DNA of 64,000 nucleotides from Pantoea sp. CCBC3-3-1 (lineage in GTDB: Bacteria > Pseudomonadota > Gammaproteobacteria > Enterobacterales > Enterobacteriaceae). A program made the translations under genes and the position numbers. The stretch lies in NCBI RefSeq assembly GCF_007981265.1, contig NZ_CP034363.1, positions 4,216,001-4,280,000 of the forward strand, read 5' to 3'. Shown here piece by piece: positions 15,161 through 24,455 of the stretch (the first letter of the stretch is position 1; each line of letters begins with the position of its first letter). The notes beneath the pieces were generated by a model. It saw only the letters and a program-made list of their open reading frames with translations, searched no databases and was not told the origin of the DNA.

Positions 15161-16480
15161 ATGTCAGCTTTATCTTCTCATCCGAAAAAACCGCAGGGCA
15201 GCGCCCGAACTATATTCAATGTGACCAGCGGCAACTTTCTGGAAATGTACGACTTTATGGTGTTTGGCTATTACGCGACGGCCATCGCTAAAACGTTTTT
15301 TCCCGGAGACGACCCATTCGCGTCGTTAATGCTTACCCTCATGACCTTCGGTGCCGGTTTTCTGATGCGCCCGCTGGGCGCTATTATTCTCGGTTCCTAC
15401 ATCGATCATCATGGCCGTCGTAAAGGCCTGTTGCTAACGCTGGGTCTGATGGCGATGGGAACGCTCACCATTGCTGTTGTTCCGGGCTATAACACGCTGG
15501 GTGCCGCCGCGCCGATCCTGATCCTGCTCGGCCGTCTGCTGCAAGGCTTCTCGGCAGGTGTTGAGCTGGGTGGCGTCTCTGTTTACCTTTCTGAAATCGC
15601 GCCCAAAAACCGCAAAGGCTTTTTTGTCAGCTGGCAGTCCGGTAGCCAGCAGGTCGCGGTGATCTTTGCGGCGCTGCTTGGCCTGGGGCTTAACCATCTG
15701 CTGGCGAAAGAGCAGGTAACGGACTGGGGCTGGCGTATTCCGTTTTTTATCGGCTGCCTGATTGTGCCGTTCCTGTTCTGGGTACGGAGAATGCTGGAGG
15801 AGACGGAAGCGTTCAGCCAGCGTAAGACTCACCCGTCAATGCGTCAGATTGTCCGCTCAGTGGCGAGTAACTGGGCGCTGGTGCTGGCAGGCATGCTGAT
15901 GGTTGTCACCACTACCGTGATGTTTTACATGATCACCGCTTTTACGCCGACCTTTGGCAAAACGGTATTGATGATGAGCGATAAGCAGAGCTTTTTCGTC
16001 ACCTTATGCGTTGGCCTGTCGAATCTGATTTGGCTGCCCATTATGGGTGCGGTGTCCGACCGTTATGGTCGCCGTCCCCTGCTCATCCTCTTTACGCTGC
16101 TGATGATCGCGACTGCCTGGCCGGTACTGCACTGGCTGGTGGGTTCGCCGACCTTCTCGCATCTGCTGGAAGCTGAGCTGTGGCTCTCATTTTTGTACGC
16201 CAGCTATAACGGCGCGATGGTGGTTTATCTGGCTGAAGTGATGCCGGCAGAAGTCAGGGCGACCGGCTTTTCGCTGGCCTACAGTCTGGCGACCGCGCTG
16301 TTTGGCGGCTTCACGCCAGCCGTTTGCAGCTATCTTATCCACTCGACGGGCGATAAGGCGATGCCCGGCGTCTGGCTGACGATCGCCGCGGTATGCGGTC
16401 TGATTGGCACGATGATTATCAAGCGACTTATTCGCCAGTATCAGGCGAAGCAGTCCGGCGCACCGGTGGTGCAGATGTAA
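15161..16480 (+). CDS. MFS transporter, citrate/tricarballylate:H+ symporter type
   Basis: This 439-residue inner-membrane protein has about 12 membrane segments and belongs to the metabolite:H+ symporter family. It resembles the citrate carrier CitA/CitH and TcuC in key blocks: TSGNFLEMYDF in the first helix, FGAGFLMRPLGA, IDHHGRRKG, LLQGFSAGVELGGVSVYLSE and EVMPAEVRATGFSLAY. Citrate or a related tricarboxylate is the likely substrate, inferred from these motifs. The start is ATG 15161, eight bases after AAGGAAA. It stands alone between the pilus operon and exbD and ends in a strong terminator shared with exbD. No citrate lyase or sensor genes are nearby. Confidence 0.82.
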   Translation: MSALSSHPKKPQGSARTIFNVTSGNFLEMYDFMVFGYYATAIAKTFFPGDDPFASLMLTLMTFGAGFLMRPLGAIILGSYIDHHGRRKGLLLTLGLMAMGTLTIAVVPGYNTLGAAAPILILLGRLLQGFSAGVELGGVSVYLSEIAPKNRKGFFVSWQSGSQQVAVIFAALLGLGLNHLLAKEQVTDWGWRIPFFIGCLIVPFLFWVRRMLEETEAFSQRKTHPSMRQIVRSVASNWALVLAGMLMVVTTTVMFYMITAFTPTFGKTVLMMSDKQSFFVTLCVGLSNLIWLPIMGAVSDRYGRRPLLILFTLLMIATAWPVLHWLVGSPTFSHLLEAELWLSFLYASYNGAMVVYLAEVMPAEVRATGFSLAYSLATALFGGFTPAVCSYLIHSTGDKAMPGVWLTIAAVCGLIGTMIIKRLIRQYQAKQSGAPVVQM

Positions 16481-16481
16481 T

Positions 16482-16513
16482 AAAAAAGGCCGACACGTTG
16501 TCGGCCCTTTTTT
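16482..16513. terminator. Bidirectional terminator between citrate-type carrier and exbD
   Basis: A perfect eight-base stem (GGCCGACA at 16488-16495, TGTCGGCC at 16499-16506) has a CGT loop. Six A precede it and six T follow it, so it can work on both strands for the two convergent genes. Confidence 0.92.
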
Positions 16514-16524
16514 CGTATTGTGAT

Positions 16525-16947
16525 TTACTTCGAGACGGTTTCCATTCCCATCAGGCCAATCTTCAAATAGCCAGCCTGACGCAGTTTATCCATCACGCCC
16601 ATCAGCGTTTCATAATCAACCGACTTATCCGCCTGGAAGAATATGGTGGTGTCCTTTTTGCCTTCGGTCTGGCTGTTAAGCGCATCCAGCAGCGTCTCGC
16701 TGGTTACCGCGTTGTTGCCGATGAACAGCTGCTTATCTGCCTTAATAGAAAGATAAACCGGTTTCTCCGGACGCGGCTGAGGCGCGCTGGTTGAGGCAGG
16801 CAGGTTAACGCGAACGTCAACGGTAGCCAGCGGCGCGGCGACCATAAAGATAATCAGCAACACCAGCATGACGTCGATAAACGGCGTGACGTTGATTTCA
16901 TGCATTTCGCCGTTGCTGTCGAGATCCTCATTCAATCGCATTGCCAT
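16525..16947 (-). CDS. exbD: ExbD, TonB-complex energising protein
   Basis: ExbD works with ExbB to convert the proton gradient into movement of TonB, which powers outer-membrane uptake of siderophores and vitamin B12. It has 140 residues with one membrane helix at about 22-43, where the proton-carrying Asp25 of NVTPFIDVMLVLL is intact, followed by a periplasmic domain (PEKPVYLSIKADKQLF). It is nearly identical to E. coli ExbD apart from the last few residues. It lies five bases after exbB in one operon under the Fur box upstream of exbB. Confidence 0.97.
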   Translation of the reverse strand: MAMRLNEDLDSNGEMHEINVTPFIDVMLVLLIIFMVAAPLATVDVRVNLPASTSAPQPRPEKPVYLSIKADKQLFIGNNAVTSETLLDALNSQTEGKKDTTIFFQADKSVDYETLMGVMDKLRQAGYLKIGLMGMETVSK

Positions 16948-16952
16948 GGTGC

Positions 16953-17687
16953 TTACCCTACCCGCAGTTTCTGCGCTGAGTGCGGACGCTGTGCGTCGCT
17001 GCTGGCAGCCAGATCCAGATCGCGGCTTTGCAGCAGCAGGATTTGTGCCGCAACATCACCCAGCGTGGCTTTGTAGTTAGCAATCATGCGAGCGAAAACG
17101 TTATAAATAACGACCGCTGGGATCGCAGCAACCAGACCAATCGCGGTTGCCAGCAGCGCTTCGGCAATGCCGGGAGCCACAACGGCAAGGTTGGTGGTTT
17201 GCGTCTGAGCAATGCCGATAAAGCTGTTCATGATGCCCCAGACGGTGCCGAACAGGCCAACAAAGGGTGCGATCGCCCCGATTGTGGCCAGGAAACCGTT
17301 ACCGCGACCTGCATGACGGCTAAAGAAAGCCACACGGCGCTCAAGACGGAACGCGGTACGCTCTTTGATGCCGTCGTTGTCTTCCGAACGTTCGGAGAGT
17401 TCCAGTTCGTTTTCTGCTTCTTTCAGCAGCTGCAACGTCAGGCTGTTGGCTTTGAAATCTGTGCAGGTTTTTGCTGCCTCAGGCAGGGAACGGGCAGTGG
17501 CGATGGCCTGTTGTTCACGCTTCAGGCGACGTTTCGCCGAGCTTAGCTCTGCGCTTTTGCTGAAGAACAGCGCCCAGGTTACCACCGAAGCCAGCAGCAG
17601 TCCGATCATCACCACTTTCACTACGATGTCTGCATGCAGGTACATGCCCCAGACGGAAAGATCCGTCTGCATCAAATCATTCGTCAC
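16953..17687 (-). CDS. exbB: ExbB, TonB-complex energising protein
   Basis: ExbB forms the membrane pentamer that houses ExbD and energises TonB. It has 244 residues with three membrane segments (about 18-38, 130-150 and 170-195). Family motifs include FLATIGAIAPFVGLFGTVWGIMNSF and the glycine-rich GIAEALLATAIGLVAAIPAVVIYN. ATG 17687 aligns with the E. coli start. It is the first gene of exbBD; metC is divergent on the other side of a 245-base intergenic region that contains a Fur-box-like site at 17757-17775. Confidence 0.97.
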   Translation of the reverse strand: MTNDLMQTDLSVWGMYLHADIVVKVVMIGLLLASVVTWALFFSKSAELSSAKRRLKREQQAIATARSLPEAAKTCTDFKANSLTLQLLKEAENELELSERSEDNDGIKERTAFRLERRVAFFSRHAGRGNGFLATIGAIAPFVGLFGTVWGIMNSFIGIAQTQTTNLAVVAPGIAEALLATAIGLVAAIPAVVIYNVFARMIANYKATLGDVAAQILLLQSRDLDLAASSDAQRPHSAQKLRVG

Positions 17688-17756
17688 GCTGTCTCTCCAA
17701 CGTCAGTTACGGATAGCAAAAAACCAGTGCGGATCATACCAAAATGAAGCCGAATT

Positions 17757-17775
17757 GATAGTGGTTATCATTACT
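17757..17775. promoter_or_regulatory. Fur box upstream of exbB
   Basis: The 19 bases match the classical Fur consensus (GATAATGATAATCATTATC) at 14 positions, including the GATA start and the central ATCATTA. The site lies about 70 bases before exbB and about 160 before metC. Iron repression of exbBD is known in E. coli, so this is the expected operator. Confidence 0.75.
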
Positions 17776-17932
17776 ATTTACCTTTCGCGGCCACTTTTTA
17801 CACAATCACACGCTTTTTCGCCACGGCCTGCGGCTTTAACTGAAACTTTGTCACTCAGGAAGATGCGTAATTTCGCCTTGTCGCCTGCCGTGTTAACGTT
17901 AAGGCATACCTGAGATTTTACAGAGCATACCG

Positions 17933-19126
17933 ATGACTAAACACATTGAAACGGCGCTGATTGCCGCCGGACGCAGCAAACGTTACACCCAGGGTTCCGT
18001 GAACAGTGTTATCCAGCGCGCTTCTTCACTGGTTTTTGACAGCGTGGCAGATAAAAAGCGTGCTACGGCGGGTCGTGCCGAAGGCGAGCTGTTTTATGGA
18101 CGTCGCGGGACGCTGACCCATTTCTCATTGCAGGAGGCGATGACGGAACTGGAAGGCGGCGCTGGCTGTGTGCTTTACCCGTGCGGCGCAGCGGCGGTAG
18201 CTAACGCGATTCTGGCCTTTGTTTCTGCGGGTGACAATGTGCTGATGGCCGGTTCTGTTTACGAACCGACTCAGGATTTTTGCACTAAAATCCTTAGCAA
18301 GATGAATGTTTCCACCACCTGGTTTGATCACTGCATTGGTGCCGGGATCGCTGACCTGATTGTGCCGGAAACCAAAGTGGTATTTCTGGAGTCGCCTGCT
18401 TCCATCACCATGGAGGTGCAGGATATTCCAGCAATCGTTGCCGCGGTGCGCCGTAAAGCGCCGGAAGCGATTATTATGATTGATAATACCTGGGCGGCAG
18501 GCATTCTGTTCCGCGCGCTGGATTTCGGTATTGATATTTCGATCCAGGCCGGTACCAAGTACCTGATTGGCCACTCTGATGCGATGATCGGCACCGCCGT
18601 GGCTAACGAACGTTGCTGGGCGCAGCTGCGTGAGAACTCCTATCTGATGGGCCAAATGGTCGACGCCGATACCGCCTATATGGCCAGCCGTGGATTGCGT
18701 ACGCTGGCCGTGCGGCTGCGTCAGCATGAAGAGAGCAGCATCCGCGTTGCCCACTGGCTGGCGGAGCGCCCGGAAGTGGCTCAGGTCAACCACCCGGCAC
18801 TGCCGCAGTGCAAAGGTCATGCGTTCTGGAAACGCGATTTTACCGGCAGCAGCGGCCTGTTCTCGTTCATCCTGAAGGCCCGCTTAAGCGACGCTCAGCT
18901 GGCGGAGTATCTGGATCGCTTTGAGCATTTCAGCATGGCCTATTCGTGGGGCGGCTATGAGTCGCTGATTCTGGCAAACCAGCCGGAAGAACTGGCTGCG
19001 ATCCGTCCTGCTGGCGGCCCGAACTTTAGCGGAACGCTGGTGCGTTTGCATATTGGCCTGGAAAACGTCGACGATCTGATTGCCGATCTGGCCGCAGGCT
19101 TTGCCAGACTGGAAAATTGTCGGTAA
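17933..19126 (+). CDS. metC: MetC, cystathionine beta-lyase
   Basis: MetC is the PLP enzyme that splits cystathionine to homocysteine, pyruvate and ammonia in methionine biosynthesis. It has 397 residues and matches E. coli MetC along its length. The PLP lysine is Lys209 in [15 protein letters not shown]. Also conserved are [33 protein letters not shown] and the C-terminal [12 protein letters not shown]. The start ATG follows a short AGAG site. In E. coli it is repressed by MetJ; I looked for AGACGTCT-like met boxes between exbB and metC and saw none that was convincing. Confidence 0.96.
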   Translation: MTKHIETALIAAGRSKRYTQGSVNSVIQRASSLVFDSVADKKRATAGRAEGELFYGRRGTLTHFSLQEAMTELEGGAGCVLYPCGAAAVANAILAFVSAGDNVLMAGSVYEPTQDFCTKILSKMNVSTTWFDHCIGAGIADLIVPETKVVFLESPASITMEVQDIPAIVAAVRRKAPEAIIMIDNTWAAGILFRALDFGIDISIQAGTKYLIGHSDAMIGTAVANERCWAQLRENSYLMGQMVDADTAYMASRGLRTLAVRLRQHEESSIRVAHWLAERPEVAQVNHPALPQCKGHAFWKRDFTGSSGLFSFILKARLSDAQLAEYLDRFEHFSMAYSWGGYESLILANQPEELAAIRPAGGPNFSGTLVRLHIGLENVDDLIADLAAGFARLENCR

Positions 19127-19234
19127 TAAAGTTAAACAAACGTGCAATACACGGATTAATGCGGCCCGAATCAACGATGCCGCATGCGGTTTACCAGTAC
19201 AATAATCCTCTTCATGCGCTAAACAGGATTTAAA

Positions 19235-19891
19235 ATGGCAGTCCTTCACGACATCGTTCAGGCGCTCTGGCATCAGGATTTTGCCGCACTGGCAAATCCG
19301 GATGTTATCTGGATTATTTACGGCATTATGTTTATCACCCTGCTGCTGGAAAATGGCTTGCTTCCGGCAGCTTTTCTGCCTGGCGACAGCCTGCTGCTGC
19401 TGGCGGGCGCAATGATAGCCAAAGGGGTGATGGGATTTATCCCTACGGTTCTGATCCTGACCCTGGCTGCCAGTCTGGGCTGCTGGATGAGTTACTTACA
19501 GGGCCGCTGGCTGGGGAATACGCGCGTGGTGAAAAGCTGGCTGATGCATCTGCCGGCGCAATATCATCAGCGAGCCTGGAATCTGTTTCACCGCCATGGG
19601 CTGCTGGCGTTGCTGGCGGGCCGTTTTCTGGCCTTTGTCCGCACGTTACTGCCGACGATGGCGGGGATTTCCGGCCTGAAAAATGGCCGCTTTCAGTTTT
19701 TTAACTGGCTGAGCGGCCTGCTGTGGGTCGGTATTCTGGTTTCGCTGGGCTATGCAATTAGCCAGGTGCCGTTTATCAAGCGCCATGAGGATCAGGTGAT
19801 GACCATTCTGATGCTTTTACCGCTGGTCCTGCTCTGCGCGGGACTGGTTGGCAGCATTACGCTGGTGCTTAAACGTAAAAAACGGGCTTAA
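19235..19891 (+). CDS. yghB: YghB, DedA-family membrane protein
   Basis: This 218-residue inner-membrane protein belongs to the DedA family. In E. coli, YghB and its paralogue YqjA are needed together for cell division, envelope stress resistance and proton-gradient upkeep; later work links DedA proteins to undecaprenyl-phosphate recycling. Family features are visible: [19 protein letters not shown], then [16 protein letters not shown] with the essential arginines, then a C-terminal basic tail (KRKKRA). The start has AGGA six bases upstream. The gene is convergent with yqhC, with a hairpin between them. Confidence 0.95.
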   Translation: MAVLHDIVQALWHQDFAALANPDVIWIIYGIMFITLLLENGLLPAAFLPGDSLLLLAGAMIAKGVMGFIPTVLILTLAASLGCWMSYLQGRWLGNTRVVKSWLMHLPAQYHQRAWNLFHRHGLLALLAGRFLAFVRTLLPTMAGISGLKNGRFQFFNWLSGLLWVGILVSLGYAISQVPFIKRHEDQVMTILMLLPLVLLCAGLVGSITLVLKRKKRA

Positions 19892-19892
19892 A

Positions 19893-19911
19893 CAGGCCGC
19901 CAGCCGGCCTG
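19893..19911. terminator. Hairpin between convergent yghB and yqhC
   Basis: CAGGCCG and CGGCCTG form a seven-base stem with a five-base loop in the 21-base gap between the two stop codons. No long T tract follows on either strand, so it is a weak candidate for bidirectional termination. Confidence 0.45.
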
Positions 19912-19912
19912 C

Positions 19913-20812
19913 TTACACGCCCTGCCGCATGCGGGTTATCTCCTCACCCGGCGTCACGCCGAAATAACGTTTGAACTCCCTGGAGAACTGCGAAGCGCTT
20001 TCGTAGCCAACCCGCATGGCTGCCGCGCTGGCTTTTAATCCTTCGTGCAGCATCAGCATTCTCGCCTGATGCAGCCGGTAGCTTTTCAGATACTGTAGCG
20101 GCGAGGTGCTGGTGACCGCCTTGAAGTTATGATGGAAAGCCGACACGCTCATATTCACTTCTGCCGCCAGCAGATCCACGCTCAGATTGTCGGTGTAGTG
20201 ACGCTCAATGCGCCGCAGTGCACGGGCAATCTGGCTGAACTGCGTATGGCGACTCACCAGCGCCATCAGCGCGCCGCCGCAGGGACCGAGCAGAACGTGA
20301 TAAAGGATCTCACGGACGATTTGCGGGCCGAGTACCCGGGCATCACGGGGGTTTTTTAGCGCATCCAGCAAACGTTCCGCGGCACAAAGCATTGCTTCGG
20401 TCAGCGGCGAAGAGTGGATCCCTCGCGTCTGCGGCTGTGGCTGAAAGCTGTCGTCATCACCAATATCAATCAGCAAATCTTGCAACTTCACCGGATCCAC
20501 ATTGAGCAGTATGCCCGCCAGCGGCGCCTGTTCCGTCGCGAAGGTTTCGCACTCAACTGCCAACGGCACGGTTAGCATCAGATATTCCGTGGCGTCATAA
20601 TGAAAAATATGGCTGCCGAGATAGCCGGTTTTACGGCCCTGGAACAGAATCACGATGCCGGAAGCGTAAAGCACCGGCGTCCGACCGCTGGGTTGGTTAG
20701 CGTAAATCAGCCGGATATCGGGCAGTAACGCCTGAGCAGAGGCGCCGGACGTTACCAGTTCCACCACCTGGCTGGCGAGCCGGGCGCAAAGCGTATTGCG
20801 ATCCACTGTCAT
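19913..20812 (-). CDS. yqhC: YqhC, AraC-family regulator
   Basis: This regulator has 299 residues from ATG 20812, which follows GAGGAAAAG. A longer frame exists upstream but lacks this signal. The N-terminal half is the sensing cupin-like domain ([23 protein letters not shown]), and the AraC DNA-binding domain occupies about residues 195-295 ([46 protein letters not shown]). E. coli YqhC senses aldehydes such as glyoxal and activates yqhD-dkgA. Here dkgA is divergent at the next position, and yqhD is missing between them, so the visible local target is dkgA alone. Confidence 0.92.
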   Translation of the reverse strand: MTVDRNTLCARLASQVVELVTSGASAQALLPDIRLIYANQPSGRTPVLYASGIVILFQGRKTGYLGSHIFHYDATEYLMLTVPLAVECETFATEQAPLAGILLNVDPVKLQDLLIDIGDDDSFQPQPQTRGIHSSPLTEAMLCAAERLLDALKNPRDARVLGPQIVREILYHVLLGPCGGALMALVSRHTQFSQIARALRRIERHYTDNLSVDLLAAEVNMSVSAFHHNFKAVTSTSPLQYLKSYRLHQARMLMLHEGLKASAAAMRVGYESASQFSREFKRYFGVTPGEEITRMRQGV

Positions 20813-21035
20813 TTCTTTTCCTCGAAATTTTCCCGGTTTCATCATGCCCAATCCGCTACCAATCCTCCAGCATCCTGGAGAAACAGGCAAGAATATGACA
20901 GGAACGGGCATTGAGCGTATGTCACCGGCTTGCCACTATGAAAAGGTATTCAGCAAACTCCGCCCTAATCTCAACTAGACTTAGAGTCACTCACCGGCAC
21001 AGAGTCGCCGGTTCAATCGCTGCAAAGGAGATAAC

Positions 21036-21860
21036 ATGGCAGATCAACCGATTATTAAACTTCATGATGGCAATATGATGCCCCAGCTTGGCCTGGGCGT
21101 CTGGCAGGCCAGCATCGACGAAGCACGCCAGGCCGCGCTGAAAGCACTGGACGTTGGCTATCGCTCCATTGACACTGCCGCTATCTATAAAAATGAGGAA
21201 GGTATTGGTCAGGCTTTGCAGGAAAGCTCTGTCGCGCGAGACGATATTTTTGTGACCACAAAATTGTGGAATGACGATCAGCTCAATGCGGAGGAAGCGT
21301 TACAGACCAGCCTGAAAAAGCTTCAGCTTGAACAGGTTGATCTCTACCTGATGCACTGGCCGTGTCCGGCGAAAGATAACTATGTCGAGGCCTGGAAAGC
21401 GATGATCGAGCTGCAACAGCAGGGGCTGACAAAAAGCATCGGCGTCTGTAATTTCCAGGAAACGCATCTGAAACGCCTGCTGGATGAAACCGGTGTTCGC
21501 CCGGTCATCAATCAGATAGAGCTGCACCCGATGTTGCAACAGCGCACCCTGCATGCCTGGAACGCGATGCACCAGATCCAAACCGAATCATGGAGTCCGC
21601 TGGCACAGGGCGGTAAAGGCGTTTTCGATCGGCCGATCATTAAAGAGCTGGCGAAAAAATATGGCAAGACGCCGGCACAAATCGTGATCCGCTGGCATCT
21701 GGACAGCGGCCTGGTGGTGATCCCGAAATCCGTTACGCCATCACGCATCGCGGAAAACTTTGAGGTCTTTGATTTCCGTCTGGAAAAACCAGAAATCAGT
21801 GAAATCACCAAGCTGGATCAGGGCAACCGTCTGGGACCAAACCCGGATGAACTGAACTAA
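21036..21860 (+). CDS. dkgA: DkgA, 2,5-didehydrogluconate reductase / aldo-keto reductase
   Basis: DkgA is a cytosolic NADPH-dependent aldo-keto reductase that reduces 2,5-diketo-D-gluconate and detoxifies methylglyoxal. It has 274 residues. The catalytic tetrad regions are present: Asp in YRSIDTA, Tyr in AAIYKNEEGIG, Lys in VTTKLWN and His in YLMHWPCP. The NADPH loop near residues 230-240 (VIPKSVTPSRIAEN) is intact. The start follows AAAGGAGA, a strong site. It is divergent from the aldehyde regulator yqhC and ends in a terminator. Confidence 0.95.
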   Translation: MADQPIIKLHDGNMMPQLGLGVWQASIDEARQAALKALDVGYRSIDTAAIYKNEEGIGQALQESSVARDDIFVTTKLWNDDQLNAEEALQTSLKKLQLEQVDLYLMHWPCPAKDNYVEAWKAMIELQQQGLTKSIGVCNFQETHLKRLLDETGVRPVINQIELHPMLQQRTLHAWNAMHQIQTESWSPLAQGGKGVFDRPIIKELAKKYGKTPAQIVIRWHLDSGLVVIPKSVTPSRIAENFEVFDFRLEKPEISEITKLDQGNRLGPNPDELN

Positions 21861-21864
21861 AGGA

Positions 21865-21888
21865 AAGCCCCGGCCGAGGTCGGGGCTT
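21865..21888. terminator. Terminator between dkgA and ftsP
   Basis: AAGCCCCG and CGGGGCTT form an eight-base stem around an eight-base loop, located between the convergent stops of dkgA and ftsP. Only a short T stretch follows on the plus strand (TTGTTG). Confidence 0.75.
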
Positions 21889-21893
21889 GTTGA

Positions 21894-23309
21894 TTAGACT
21901 GCGGGCTGAACCTGCAACTGCCCTACGGAACCGCGATCGGCCATCTCCAGCGTCTGGCTGTAATAGACAAACGGGAAATGCTCGCTGGTCGCCTGGGTAA
22001 AGGAAACAAACAGCTCAACGCTGCCATCCACCCATACCGTATCTTTCCAGCCGCGATCTTCCGCCATCGGCTGAGCGCCATTAACGTTTTTAATCAGGAA
22101 CATCACGCCCTGAATATGAAACGCCTGCGGCAGATCGGCATGCACAATCCAGCGCTCATAACTGCCCTGCTGTGCCTGCACGTCAATGCGCGCCAAATCC
22201 CATAGCACCCCGTTGATACCCGGCTGCGAATCACCAAGCCGGAATTCACGCGTACGGCTGACGCTGCCTTCAATGAGCTGATCGGCCAGCAAACGCATCG
22301 GCAAATTATCCGTTACCAGCGGCAGCAGGCCGGTAGGCCGCAGCGTCAGTACCCGTGTCGAGGTCAGAATGCTGGACGGTTCGAACAAGCCGCGCAGACG
22401 CTCAACCATGCCTGCGGCCTCGCCCGCGGTAATCGAGACTTCATCCCCCTGGCTCATATCCACGAGAATTTCACGGCGCTCGCCCGGCGCCAGCGACAGC
22501 CGCTGAACGGCAACGGGTGCAGGCAGAAAGCCCTGATCGCTGGCGATAACGTTAAACGGCCGGCTGTCGCTCATTTGCAGCTGATAGCAGCGCGAGTTAG
22601 AGGCATTGAGCAAACGCAGGCGAACCCAGCCGCGTGAGACTTCTACAAACGGATTTTGTACGCCGTTAACCAGCAGCGTGTCGCCAATAAAGCCGCCGTC
22701 TGAAGGCGAGTCGTAAACCGGTGAGCCAAAGTTGTCGAGCCGTTTATCCTGAATAATCAACGGGAAATCATCAACGCCGTAATGATTCGGCAGCGGCAGG
22801 CTTTTGCTCACCTCATCTTCAACCAGCCACATCCCTGCCAGGCCGTTGTAGACGTGCGGTGCCATGTGGTTTGGCGTATTGGCATGATACCAGCAGGTTG
22901 CCGCTGCCTGACGGATCGGCATCACCGGAGACCAGTCAACGCCAGGCGACATCATTCTTGCAGCGCCGCCTGCCAGCGCGCCCGGTACTTGCAGGCCGCT
23001 AACCGTCATGGCAACTGACTCGTTTAGCCGGTTGCTGTAAATCAGCTTAACGTCATCACCGTTCCAAACCCGGACGGTCGGTCCCAGGTAGAGGCCGTTA
23101 AAGCCCCAAACCTGCGCTTTACTGCCGCCGGTAAATGACCAGTGGCTACGTTGCAGCGTCAGGAAAATAGGCTGTCCGCGCCGGGATTCGATCAGCGGCG
23201 GCACCGGTAACGCATTGTCCAGCCCGGCGGCACGGACGCTGGCGGGCAATGCGCTGGCGCACAGCGCAATGCCCGATGCCTGAATAAACTGACGTCGACT
23301 GAAGGACAT
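21894..23309 (-). CDS. ftsP: FtsP (SufI), cell-division protein of the cupredoxin fold
   Basis: FtsP is a periplasmic protein that protects the divisome under stress. It has a multicopper-oxidase fold without working copper sites. It has 471 residues, matching the usual 470. The N-terminus is a Tat signal with the twin-arginine motif SRRQFIQ followed by a hydrophobic stretch and an Ala-Ser-Val-Arg-Ala region. Cupredoxin strands are visible (HANTPNHMAPHVYNGLAGMWLVED). It follows plsC after 166 bases on the same strand. A seven-base stem (CAGCCTG/CAGGCTG, 23332-23350) lies just upstream of its start. E. coli has ygiQ between dkgA and ftsP; it is absent here. Confidence 0.95.
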   Translation of the reverse strand: MSFSRRQFIQASGIALCASALPASVRAAGLDNALPVPPLIESRRGQPIFLTLQRSHWSFTGGSKAQVWGFNGLYLGPTVRVWNGDDVKLIYSNRLNESVAMTVSGLQVPGALAGGAARMMSPGVDWSPVMPIRQAAATCWYHANTPNHMAPHVYNGLAGMWLVEDEVSKSLPLPNHYGVDDFPLIIQDKRLDNFGSPVYDSPSDGGFIGDTLLVNGVQNPFVEVSRGWVRLRLLNASNSRCYQLQMSDSRPFNVIASDQGFLPAPVAVQRLSLAPGERREILVDMSQGDEVSITAGEAAGMVERLRGLFEPSSILTSTRVLTLRPTGLLPLVTDNLPMRLLADQLIEGSVSRTREFRLGDSQPGINGVLWDLARIDVQAQQGSYERWIVHADLPQAFHIQGVMFLIKNVNGAQPMAEDRGWKDTVWVDGSVELFVSFTQATSEHFPFVYYSQTLEMADRGSVGQLQVQPAV

Positions 23310-23475
23310 ACAAACTCCGTAACCGAAAAGTCAGCCTGCAAGACAGGCTGCTATCCATTTATTATGGTTCTGATAAGTGCTGTGTGGCTGACTGAAGTCA
23401 GGCCGCTTTTTTACGGAAACCGGCTAAAAACCGCAATTATCACTGCCTTTCCCGCCTGCGAATAGCAAGCCGGAA

Positions 23476-24213
23476 CTACAATTTCCCGGAGGCTTCCCGG
23501 GCAGCAACTTCTGCATTCAGCTCATCAAGTTTAGCTGACATCAGTTCGCGGCAGTGGGTCGCCAGCTTGCGTACGGACAGATCGGCAAAAGCTTGCGTAT
23601 CAACCGGTGGCAGCATTTCGACAATCACCAAACCATTTTTCAGACGATTGAGTTTGATCTTGTCATGCGTGTTGCTGACCACGATAGGAATGATCGGCAC
23701 ACCTGCCGCCATTGCCGCGTGAAAGGCGCCGGTTTTAAAAGGCAGCAAACCACGACCACGGCTGCGCGTCCCTTCCGGGAACATCCAGAAAGAGATTTTT
23801 TTCTTTTTAAACTGATCGATCAACTGGTTAATCGTACCGTGTGCTTTTGTCCGGTTATCGCGATCGATAAGCAAATTACCGGTAAGCCAGTACAGCAGGC
23901 CAAAGAAAGGGATCCACAGCAGGTTTTTTTTCCCTACGGTCACGGTCGTCGGCTGCACGCATTTTGCCGCCGTGATCATATCGTAGTTGTTCTGATGGTT
24001 CGCAATGTAAATCGCGTTAGGGTAGTTCTCTGCACCTTCCGGTTTACGCAATTCGACTTTCAAACCGAACAGCGGTGACAGACGGCCAAACAGGTGGCCA
24101 AAGGTGGCAACGTGGCGGGGATTACGCGGGCTGAACAGACAATAAATGCAGCCGAACACACACACCAGTATCGAATAAATTATCACCACGACGATACGTA
24201 AAATTGACAGCAT
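23476..24213 (-). CDS. plsC: PlsC, 1-acyl-sn-glycerol-3-phosphate acyltransferase
   Basis: PlsC makes phosphatidic acid, the second acylation of phospholipid synthesis, at the inner membrane. It has 245 residues with an N-terminal membrane segment (5-27). The catalytic NHxxxxD motif is at residues 72-78 (NHQNNYD) and the glycerol-phosphate-binding FPEGTRSRG at 145-153. It matches E. coli PlsC closely. The start has GAGGGTAAG upstream. It lies between parC and ftsP on the same strand, as in E. coli. Confidence 0.96.
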   Translation of the reverse strand: MLSILRIVVVIIYSILVCVFGCIYCLFSPRNPRHVATFGHLFGRLSPLFGLKVELRKPEGAENYPNAIYIANHQNNYDMITAAKCVQPTTVTVGKKNLLWIPFFGLLYWLTGNLLIDRDNRTKAHGTINQLIDQFKKKKISFWMFPEGTRSRGRGLLPFKTGAFHAAMAAGVPIIPIVVSNTHDKIKLNRLKNGLVIVEMLPPVDTQAFADLSVRKLATHCRELMSAKLDELNAEVAAREASGKL

Positions 24214-24361
24214 CTTACCCTCATTATTCCTTGCAGGTTGGGTTTAGGGATTCATGCTCACGGCAACATTAAGCCGTTATAAATCCATTGGCGCGCTGCG
24301 CCCTGCCAGACAGGCAGCGACAGAAGTATATCCTGAATAAGCCTGTTAAACTGCATTTCAT

Positions 24362-24393
24362 CGGGTTAGCGCCACTTTTGTGCCGCTAACCCG
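24362..24393. terminator. Strong stem-loop between parC and plsC
   Basis: Two 14-base arms (24362-24375 and 24380-24393) pair with one mismatch around a TTTT loop. It lies 62 bases after the parC stop on the minus strand. No T tract follows, so it may stabilise a 3' end or shield an mRNA rather than act as a classical terminator. Confidence 0.5.
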
Positions 24394-24455
24394 CTGTAAA
24401 ACTGATGACGCGCTCAAAGCATGGGCAACGCCCCCGCGTCAACAACCCCTGTGCT

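Noticed and set aside
17820..17932. Possible MetJ boxes before metC
   Set aside because: I searched for tandem AGACGTCT-like octamers and saw none with acceptable match.
18125..18820. 231-codon minus-strand ORF in metC
   Set aside because: Full antisense overlap with metC; no conserved motif.
20813..20911. 33-codon upstream extension of yqhC
   Set aside because: The internal ATG 20812 has a good binding site and fits the family start; the extension looks like leader DNA.
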